From JBAYZQ01 sp041672385 (GTDB lineage Bacteria > Spirochaetota > Spirochaetia > Sphaerochaetales > Sphaerochaetaceae), in NCBI GenBank assembly GCA_041672385.1, contig JBAYZQ010000040.1, forward strand, positions 1 through 15,005: a DNA stretch of 15,005 nt. The letters are read 5' to 3'. The notes beneath the pieces are model-generated. The model was not told the origin of the DNA. It saw only the letters and a program-made list of their open reading frames with translations, and did not search any database. This document shows, one piece after another, positions 1 through 5,426 of this stretch (positions are counted from its first letter, which is position 1; every line of letters starts with the position of its first letter). The translations under genes and the position numbers were made by a program.

Positions 1-56
1 ATTGGTAATAACGCCTGTCATTCGATCAGGCTCCCACCTAACTGGATAAAATCCAG
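1..56 (-). promoter_or_regulatory. Probable ribosomal protein L1 binding leader upstream of rplK-rplA
   Basis: On the minus strand, downstream of nusG, the RNA reads TAGGTGGGAGCCTG, then a 9-base loop, then CAGGC and GTTATTACC. TAGGTGGGAG matches the L1-binding arm of 23S rRNA as I remember it, and the distal TTATTACC resembles the partner strand of that arm. A 5-bp stem (13-17 with 27-31) closes the loop, and GGT/ACC can pair at the base. A second perfect hairpin, CTGGAT-TTT-ATCCAG on the minus strand (42-56), lies just upstream. In bacteria L1 represses its own rplK-rplA mRNA through such a mimic, and nusG is normally followed by rplK. The rplK start itself is outside the window, so the target gene is inferred. 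Confidence 0.7.
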
Positions 57-90
57 AGAGGAGTATTTACATAAATATTTAAGACGTATA

Positions 91-132
91 TATAAAAATC
101 AAAAGCTACAGTTGCTACGTCATGCGACTGTA
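91..132 (-). terminator. Possible weak terminator or attenuator after nusG
   Basis: Eleven bases beyond the nusG stop codon lies an inverted repeat (107-115 with 124-132, 8-base loop). It forms nine base pairs with one internal C-A mismatch on the minus strand. A T-rich stretch broken by A and G follows (91-105 on the plus strand). It could partly separate secE-nusG transcription from the ribosomal protein genes beyond. The tract is too interrupted for a strong intrinsic terminator, and I see no clear promoter between this hairpin and the L1 leader. Confidence 0.35.
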
Positions 133-142
133 TATAATTTAG

Positions 143-700
143 TTAAACTTTCTCAACTTGTGAAAACTCAACATCAACTGGGGTTGGTCTTCCAAAAATC
201 TCAACCGAAACTCTAAGACGAGATTTCTCAACATTAATTTCCTCTACACCGCCGGCAAATTGATCAAATGGACCTTCAATAATCCTAACTTTATCACCAA
301 CGCTAAATACCTGACGAGGCTTAAATGCCTCTCCTTTAATCTCTCCGGTATTTCTGAGGATTTGAGTGTATTCTTCTTTATTTAAAGGTTGTGGCATAGT
401 TCCACGTGAAGCGGTTAAAAAACCGGTAACACCTTGAATCCTTTTAATTTGAATACAATAGTTCTTCCAATTTGTACTGTCAATATCCAATTCCACAAGT
501 ATATACCCTGGAAGAATTTTCTCTTTGACAATTTTTTTGTTTCCATCTTTTACATTTTTTTCATGTTCTGCAAATGGAACTTTTACATCAAGACAAGCAG
601 AAGCGAAATCCTCACTGGTTTCCATCATGTGACGAATCATTCTTTCTATCTTCTGTTCATATCCTGAATATGTATGAACTACGTACCAACCTTGTGCCAT
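143..700 (-). CDS. nusG: Transcription termination/antitermination factor NusG
   Basis: NusG binds the clamp of RNA polymerase, modulates pausing and Rho-dependent termination, and links polymerase to ribosomal protein S10. The 185-residue product is the usual length. The N-terminal NGN domain begins WYVVHTYSGYE (residues 5-15) and includes LPGYILVE (63-70) and VTGFL (91-95). A linker leads to the C-terminal KOW domain, with VGDKVRIIEGPF at 134-145 and the VEIFGRPTPVDVEF strand near 166-179. The ATG start has an AGAGG ribosome-binding site that overlaps the secE stop codon. Only 9 bases separate the two genes, so they are almost certainly co-transcribed and perhaps translationally coupled. 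The identification is secure from both sequence and gene order. Confidence 0.97.
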   Translation of the reverse strand: MAQGWYVVHTYSGYEQKIERMIRHMMETSEDFASACLDVKVPFAEHEKNVKDGNKKIVKEKILPGYILVELDIDSTNWKNYCIQIKRIQGVTGFLTASRGTMPQPLNKEEYTQILRNTGEIKGEAFKPRQVFSVGDKVRIIEGPFDQFAGGVEEINVEKSRLRVSVEIFGRPTPVDVEFSQVEKV

Positions 701-709
701 CTACAACCT

Positions 710-889
710 CTAGAAAATCAAATAAATACCTTTTAACAAAAGATAATCCACTAACCCAAGAAATAAAGCCAATAAAGCAGAAAGGCAAAAAACAATTATT
801 GTTGCATTTTTTGCATATTCCTTTGTTGGCCAAACAACCTTTTTCATTTCCATCTGACATTCTTTAAAATATCTGAAAAGCTTTTTCAT
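710..889 (-). CDS. secE: Preprotein translocase subunit SecE
   Basis: SecE is the small clamp subunit of the SecYEG channel in the cytoplasmic membrane. Read on the minus strand from the ATG at 889, the gene encodes 59 residues. An amphipathic N-terminal helix rich in lysine carries the family signature EMKKVVWPTKEY (residues 14-25). One transmembrane segment follows (about residues 29-52, TIIVFCLSALLALFLGLVDYLL). This is the usual single-span short form found outside the enterobacteria. The ribosome-binding site AGGAG lies 7 bases before the ATG. The gene sits between tRNA-Trp and nusG, the standard position, which makes the call firm despite its small size. Confidence 0.96.
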   Translation of the reverse strand: MKKLFRYFKECQMEMKKVVWPTKEYAKNATIIVFCLSALLALFLGLVDYLLLKGIYLIF

Positions 890-913
890 AAAGACTCCTA
901 ATAAAAAATATTA

Positions 914-987
914 CAGGTCAGGAGGGACTCGAACCCCCAACACCCGGTTTTGGAGACCAGTGCTCTAACCATTGGAGCTACTGACCT
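914..987 (-). tRNA. tRNA-Trp, anticodon CCA
   Basis: The minus strand folds into a full cloverleaf of 74 nt. The acceptor stem is AGGTCAG with CTGACCT, the discriminator is G, the D arm contains TAGCTCCAATGGTTAGAGCA, the anticodon loop is CTCCAAA, and the T arm contains GGTTCGAGTCC. The anticodon CCA and discriminator G73 are as expected for tryptophan. No CCA end is encoded (GTAA follows), so it must be added by CCA-adding enzyme. The gene is embedded between rpmG and secE in one transcription unit and must be cut out of the mRNA. Confidence 0.96.
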
Positions 988-1004
988 AAATATTCTTTCT
1001 TTCT

Positions 1005-1181
1005 CTATTTAACCTTTGTTTCACGATGCAGTGTGTGCTTGTGATCAAAAGGACAATATTTCATCAATTCCAACTTGTCTGGTGTATTACGACGGTTTTT
1101 CTCTGTAGTGTAATTCTTCCTTTTACATTCTGTACACTGAAGGGCAATCTTCTCTACAGGACCTTTCTTCTTACTTGCCAT
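1005..1181 (-). CDS. rpmG: 50S ribosomal protein L33
   Basis: L33 is a small, basic, zinc-ribbon type protein of the large ribosomal subunit near the E site. The minus-strand frame gives 58 residues. It has the family motifs CTEC (16-19), RKNYTTEKNRRNTPDKLEL (21-39) and YCPFDHKHTLHRETK (42-56). The usual second CxxC pair is CPFD here, so only three of the four potential metal ligands are cysteine. Forms with an Asp at this place are, to my knowledge, also found in other bacteria. The ATG is preceded by GAGGAG. The gene lies between tRNA-Thr and tRNA-Trp, a classic neighbourhood for rpmG. Confidence 0.96.
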   Translation of the reverse strand: MASKKKGPVEKIALQCTECKRKNYTTEKNRRNTPDKLELMKYCPFDHKHTLHRETKVK

Positions 1182-1225
1182 AACTCACTCCTCATTTTCG
1201 CTGCTACGAAAGTTTGTGAAAATAC

Positions 1226-1298
1226 AGCCTCCGAGCGGAATCGAACCGCTGACCCCAACCTTACCATGGTTGTGCTCTGCCGGCTGAGCTACAGAGGC
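1226..1298 (-). tRNA. tRNA-Thr, anticodon GGT
   Basis: The minus strand forms a 73-nt cloverleaf. The acceptor stem is GCCTCTG with CGGAGGC (one G-U pair), the D arm is TAGCTCAGCCGGCAGAGCA, and the anticodon stem CAACC/GGTTG holds the loop ATGGTAA. The T arm contains CGGTTCGATTCCG. The anticodon GGT reads ACC and ACU threonine codons. The discriminator is T and no CCA end is encoded. It is the first gene of the tRNA-Thr, rpmG, tRNA-Trp, secE, nusG unit and starts about 23 bases after the predicted transcription start. Confidence 0.96.
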
Positions 1299-1327
1299 AT
1301 ACGCCTAGCATTAGACGTGCAAGTCAA

Positions 1328-1356
1328 AAAATACCAATAAGGTTTATTTTTGTCAA
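1328..1356 (-). promoter_or_regulatory. Sigma-70 type promoter of the tRNA-Thr to nusG operon
   Basis: On the minus strand a perfect -35 box TTGACA (1351-1356) is followed after exactly 17 bases by TATTTT (1328-1333). It sits about 30 bases upstream of mature tRNA-Thr. No other gene intervenes, so it can drive the whole operon. The box quality and spacing fit a strong constitutive housekeeping promoter. Confidence 0.8.
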
Positions 1357-1417
1357 TACCGTTAAGACTATTATGCACAAATTTATTTTCAAATCTATCA
1401 TTAATTTAGTAAATTCC

Positions 1418-3931
1418 TTATTTCTTTCTTGCTTCTTTTAACGAAGAATCTCTATTACCCGTTTTTGGAACCTTACAACTTTCAAGAGACCATATATCTT
1501 TTGCATATTCTTTAATGGTTCTATCTGAAGAAAATTTCCCACTATTTGCAATATTCAAAACAGCTTTTTGATTCCAAAGTCCAAAATCTTCATTATAAAG
1601 ATCAAGAGCTTGTTGATGCTTGTTAAAATAATCACGTAAATCAGCAAAAATGAAATATTTATCTTTTTCTTCAAATATTGCCCTTCTAAGAGGATCAAAA
1701 ACTCCAGGTTCTCCAACAGAGAAAAATCCGGAAAGCAAAAGCTCCACCATTTTTTTAATTTCTTTGTCCTCTAAAATAAAATCATAAGGATCATAATTAT
1801 TTCTTAATTTACTAAGTTCATCTTCTTTCTTACCAAATATGAAAATATTATCTTTACCTACGGCTTGAGCCATTTCAATGTTGGCTCCATCCCAAGTTCC
1901 AAGAGTAAGTGCTCCATTAATCATAAACTTCATATTTCCTGTTCCAGAAGCCTCTAAACCCGCTGTTGATAGTTGTTCAGAAATATTTGTTGCTGGAATA
2001 ACATATTCGGCTTGGGTAACTCGATAATTTGGCATAAAATATACTTGCAGTTTTTTATTTACACTTTTATCACTATTAACAAGCTGTGAAAGATTGTTTA
2101 TTAATTTAATGCTAAGTTTTGCATTTACATATCCTGGAGCAGCTTTACCTCCAAACAAAAATACTGTTTTCTTAAAATTATTATAATAGACACTATCTTC
2201 TTTGAGCCTCATATATATCATTAAGATATTTAGCGCATTTAGAAGTTGTCTTTTATACTCATGAATTCTCTTAACTTGGACATCAAAGATTGAATCAGGA
2301 TCAATCTTTATTGAACAGTCTTTCTTTAAGAAATCCACAGCTCTTATTTTTGCCTGATACTTTATATTTGCAAAACTATCACAAAAAGAACGGTCCTTTG
2401 CAAAAGGTTCAAGACGAGAAATTTGATCAAAATCTGTAATCCACCCCGGCCCAATTGCTTCAGTCACAAAAGAAGCCAACATAGGATTACAATCCAAAAG
2501 CCAACGCCTTTGAGTTATTCCATTCGTCTTATTTTGAAAACGTTCAGGAAATAGTGTATTAAATTCAGGAAACATTTTTTCCTTTAAAAGTTTACTGTGT
2601 AAAGCAGCAACTCCATTTACCGCATGGCTACCAATAATAGCAAGATTCGCCATCCTAACCATTTTTGGATTAGATTCTTCAATAATACTAATCTTCGAAA
2701 TAGCTTCAGGTTTGAAAGGAAAGAAAGTAATTGCATTTTGCAAGAATCTATAATTAATCTCATAAATAATCTGCATATGACGTGGAAGAAGCTTCTGCAT
2801 CATATCAACTGGCCATTTTTCCAAAGCTTCACTCATAAGAGTGTGGTTGGTATAACCCAAAGTCTTACAAGTGATATCCCAAGATATATTCCAGTCAAGA
2901 TTTTCTTCATCAACAAGTTTTCTCATCAACTCTGCAACTGAAATAGAAGGATGGGTGTCATTAAGTTGAATTGCAGCATAATTTGGAAGTTCTTGGAAAG
3001 CCTCTCCATGCTCTCTTTTAAACCTTCTAAAAATATCTGAAAGAGAACAAGAAACAAAGAAGTATTGCTGTTTAAGTCTTAAGACTTTTCCCATATATCC
3101 TGTATCATTTGGATAAAGAACTTGACTGATATTCTCAGCTGAAATTTTCTCTCTTACAGCTTCAGTATAATCGCCTTCATTAAAATCTTGAAAATCAAAC
3201 TCATTATCCGCCTTGGCACTCCAAAGTCTAAGAGTATTTACTGTTTTACCACCATAACCAACAATTGGCATATCATAAGCCATTCCCTTTACAATTTCAG
3301 TATCTACCCATTTGTAAACATCTCTTCCATTTTCTTTAAGAGTTTCAACACGTCCTCCAAAATTTACACAATATTCAATGTCATATCTTGGTACTTCCCA
3401 GGGATTCCCAGCTCCTTCCAACCAAGAATCAGGTTGTTCAACTTGAAATCCATTTTTTATTTGTTGTTTAAAAATTCCATAATTATATCGAATCCCATAT
3501 CCATAACTTGGATAATCTAGGGTAGCTAGAGAATCAAGAAAACAGGCCGCAAGACGCCCAAGTCCTCCATTTCCAAGACCAGCATCAGCTTCTATATCAG
3601 CTAAATCTTCATACTTATATCCAAGATCCTTCAAAGCGGATTTTACAATGTCTTCTATTTGCATATTAATAATATTATTGGTCATTGCTCGACCCATCAA
3701 AAATTCCAAAGAAAGATAATAAACTCTTTTTACTTTCTTTGTTCTATGGACATCCCTACAAGTTCCCCATTGATGAATTATTCTATCCCTTATGGTTAAA
3801 ACCAAAGCAGTGTATCTATCAATATCAGTAGTATGAAAAACATGCGCATCTCGAGTATATTTTAAGTGTTCAGCAAAATCCCTTTCAATTGCTTTTTCTG
3901 AACAGGTAAATCTAGTATTTTCTTCTTTCAT
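1418..3931 (-). CDS. glgP: Glycogen/starch/maltodextrin phosphorylase
   Basis: This PLP-dependent GT35 enzyme releases glucose 1-phosphate from the non-reducing ends of alpha-1,4-glucans in the cytoplasm. The 837-residue length is typical. Visible signatures are KRVYYLSLEFLMGR (68-81), the glycine-rich DAGLGNGGLGRLAACFLDSLA (116-136), NDTHPS (324-329), VQVKRIHEYKRQLLN (551-565), and the PLP site EASGTGNMKFMINGA, whose modified lysine should be K668. The tail GTWDGANIEM (678-687) is also conserved. The ATG has a strong GGAGGAG site about 10 bases upstream. The nucleotidyltransferase gene ends 31 bases upstream on the same strand, so the two are probably co-transcribed. No other glycogen gene is in view. 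Whether the physiological substrate is glycogen or maltodextrin cannot be told from sequence. Confidence 0.96.
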   Translation of the reverse strand: MKEENTRFTCSEKAIERDFAEHLKYTRDAHVFHTTDIDRYTALVLTIRDRIIHQWGTCRDVHRTKKVKRVYYLSLEFLMGRAMTNNIINMQIEDIVKSALKDLGYKYEDLADIEADAGLGNGGLGRLAACFLDSLATLDYPSYGYGIRYNYGIFKQQIKNGFQVEQPDSWLEGAGNPWEVPRYDIEYCVNFGGRVETLKENGRDVYKWVDTEIVKGMAYDMPIVGYGGKTVNTLRLWSAKADNEFDFQDFNEGDYTEAVREKISAENISQVLYPNDTGYMGKVLRLKQQYFFVSCSLSDIFRRFKREHGEAFQELPNYAAIQLNDTHPSISVAELMRKLVDEENLDWNISWDITCKTLGYTNHTLMSEALEKWPVDMMQKLLPRHMQIIYEINYRFLQNAITFFPFKPEAISKISIIEESNPKMVRMANLAIIGSHAVNGVAALHSKLLKEKMFPEFNTLFPERFQNKTNGITQRRWLLDCNPMLASFVTEAIGPGWITDFDQISRLEPFAKDRSFCDSFANIKYQAKIRAVDFLKKDCSIKIDPDSIFDVQVKRIHEYKRQLLNALNILMIYMRLKEDSVYYNNFKKTVFLFGGKAAPGYVNAKLSIKLINNLSQLVNSDKSVNKKLQVYFMPNYRVTQAEYVIPATNISEQLSTAGLEASGTGNMKFMINGALTLGTWDGANIEMAQAVGKDNIFIFGKKEDELSKLRNNYDPYDFILEDKEIKKMVELLLSGFFSVGEPGVFDPLRRAIFEEKDKYFIFADLRDYFNKHQQALDLYNEDFGLWNQKAVLNIANSGKFSSDRTIKEYAKDIWSLESCKVPKTGNRDSSLKEARKK

Positions 3932-3962
3932 AATAATGTACTCCTCCGCTAGTAATAAAACT

Positions 3963-4586
3963 TTAACAATCTATTATTTCTTTGTACTGTACTACAGTAT
4001 CAAAATCCCTTATAACACTATCATTTAGCCAATCAATTTCTCTGACTTTTTTTTCATTTAAAAGATTTTGCATTTTACTCTTTGAATCCATTTCAAGAAC
4101 CAAAGGTCTATATTTACCCCTACAAACTACTGGATGCCCCGGAGTTCGAGAAAAAACAGGTCTTATGAAATCACTTTCACGATCTTTTAATGAAAGGTCA
4201 TACAACTTCAAATAATCTTTAACTGTAATTTTTGGCATATCAGATAAAGCCACTATAAAGTCGGAAAACTTTTCTTTGCCAACATCCAGCATTCCAAGAC
4301 ACTGAATTCCCCTTTTCAAGGAGGAAAATTGACCTTTCTCAAAATCTTTATTTTCAATAAAAACATAATTTGGATTCATTCCAACAATATTCTTTATTGC
4401 AGTTTTAACTTTATCGCTTTCATACCCTGTAACCACCACAAGTCGGCCATTGTAAATTTTCTCTACTGCTTCAAGGGCAACTTCTACACAATGAGAAACA
4501 ACCGTTCTGTCTTCCCATTTCATTAAAAGTTTGTTTTCTTCTCCCATCCTTTTTGACATTCCTGCCGCCAGTAAAACTATATCCAA
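3963..4586 (-). CDS. MobA/MocA-like nucleotidyltransferase
   Basis: The 207-residue protein belongs to the MobA-like NTP-transferase fold. The N-terminal nucleotide-binding loop is LLAAGMSKRMGEENKLL (5-21), a conserved GQFSSLKRGI is at 85-94, the metal-binding aspartate is in SDMP (D116), and RTPGHPVV fits the region expected near residue 147. This pattern is closest to MocA, which transfers CMP to molybdopterin, but other members of the fold use other nucleotides or sugars. No molybdoenzyme or cofactor gene is nearby, so the substrate is open. The start is TTG. It is chosen because GGAGG lies 6 bases upstream and the Rossmann-like strand begins directly after it, as in relatives. It lies upstream of glgP with a 31-base gap. 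Confidence 0.75.
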   Translation of the reverse strand: MDIVLLAAGMSKRMGEENKLLMKWEDRTVVSHCVEVALEAVEKIYNGRLVVVTGYESDKVKTAIKNIVGMNPNYVFIENKDFEKGQFSSLKRGIQCLGMLDVGKEKFSDFIVALSDMPKITVKDYLKLYDLSLKDRESDFIRPVFSRTPGHPVVCRGKYRPLVLEMDSKSKMQNLLNEKKVREIDWLNDSVIRDFDTVVQYKEIIDC

Positions 4587-4592
4587 AAGTTC

Positions 4593-4597
4593 CCTCC
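4593..4597 (-). promoter_or_regulatory. Ribosome-binding site that fixes a TTG start
   Basis: On the minus strand GGAGG lies 6 bases before TTG at 4586, ideal spacing. No ATG or GTG in the same frame fits before the conserved LLAAG strand. Confidence 0.8.
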
Positions 4598-4601
4598 TGA
4601 C

Positions 4602-4628
4602 AATTCATAATTTAAGCCTACATCAAAT
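4602..4628 (-). promoter_or_regulatory. Possible promoter of the nucleotidyltransferase-glgP pair
   Basis: On the minus strand TTGATT is followed after 16 bases by TATGAA, close to the ribosome-binding site. This would give a very short untranslated leader. The boxes are only moderate matches and the AT-rich background makes chance matches easy, so this is tentative. Confidence 0.35.
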
Positions 4629-4695
4629 CAAGAAAAAAATCTATTAAAATTCATATTTTGGGACTAAAACGCTTTCAGTGATTCATTCAAATAAT

Positions 4696-4701
4696 TATAC
4701 T
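4696..4701 (+). promoter_or_regulatory. Possible -10 box for a leaderless transcript
   Basis: TATACT lies only 8 bases before the ATG of the DUF554 gene, so transcription would begin at or next to the start codon. The -35 region 17 bases upstream (TTTCAG) is poor. No Shine-Dalgarno sequence is seen in the preceding 25 bases, consistent with leaderless initiation. Confidence 0.4.
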
Positions 4702-4709
4702 TACTCACT

Positions 4710-5417
4710 ATGATAGCAACATATATTAATTGCCTTACGGTAATAGCAGGATCCTTAATAGGTCTTTTTCTAAAGAAACTTATAAAAGAAGAGTTCAAAA
4801 ACATCATTATTACTTGTGGAGGATTAGTTACAATAGTCCTTGGAATTAAGATGTCTTTGGAAAGTACAAACATACTAGTTTTAATTCTTGCATTGATAGC
4901 CGGAGGCTTAATTGGGGCTTTGTTAAAAATTGATACAGGAATTTATAACTTAGGTCTTTTTTTGGAAAAAAAAACTTCAAAAAATCCTAAACCAAACGAG
5001 AAGGGAAAATCAGAATTTGCGAAAGGGTTTATAACAGCAAGTTTGCTTTTCTGCTCTGGAGCTATGACAATCATTGGCTCAATTCAAGCGGGAACCACAG
5101 GAGATTATCAAACACTACTTATAAAATCAGTCATGGATGGATTTATGGCAATTGTTTTTAGTTCAACCTATGGTATAGGAGTTATCTTTTCAGCTTTTTT
5201 CGTTCTTGTCTATCAAGGCTTTTTTACTTTAGCCGGTGGCTGGATAGAGGCAATCATAAAAACAGAAGGTATAACAGAAATGGCTGCTATTGGAGGGGTT
5301 CTTCTTTTAATGATTGCCCTAGATATGCTTGATATTAAGAAAATTAAAACTGCTAACTATCTTCCAGCTTTGATTTTCTCTCCACTTTTTCTTAAACTCT
5401 TTAACCTTTTTAGTTAA
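4710..5417 (+). CDS. DUF554 family membrane protein (YqgA-like)
   Basis: This 235-residue integral membrane protein matches the DUF554 pattern. The N-terminus is MIATYINCLTVIAGSLIGLF, a second helix holds IALIAGGLIGALLKI-like glycine-rich sequence around residues 53-74, and a hydrophilic KKTSKNPKPNEKGK loop follows. FITASLLFCSGAMTIIGSIQAG is at about 107-128, and further helices reach the C-terminus. The exact biochemical role of the family is not known to me. It is usually described as a putative membrane or transport protein. The first ATG aligns with the normal family start, yet no ribosome-binding site precedes it. Its 3' end converges on clpB with a 9-base gap, and the two stop codons lie in a nearly palindromic AT stretch. 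It is the only plus-strand gene between the window start and the TetR gene. Confidence 0.88.
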   Translation: MIATYINCLTVIAGSLIGLFLKKLIKEEFKNIIITCGGLVTIVLGIKMSLESTNILVLILALIAGGLIGALLKIDTGIYNLGLFLEKKTSKNPKPNEKGKSEFAKGFITASLLFCSGAMTIIGSIQAGTTGDYQTLLIKSVMDGFMAIVFSSTYGIGVIFSAFFVLVYQGFFTLAGGWIEAIIKTEGITEMAAIGGVLLLMIALDMLDIKKIKTANYLPALIFSPLFLKLFNLFS

Positions 5418-5426
5418 TTTTAAAAA

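Noticed and set aside
657..860. Minus-strand 67-codon frame overlapping secE
   Set aside because: It is a shifted frame of secE. The secE frame gives the conserved EMKKVVWPTKEY and one membrane span, and has the better ribosome-binding site.
1026..1340. Plus-strand open frame of 104 codons
   Set aside because: It runs antisense across rpmG and tRNA-Thr, has no ribosome-binding site, and the opposite strand carries clear conserved genes.
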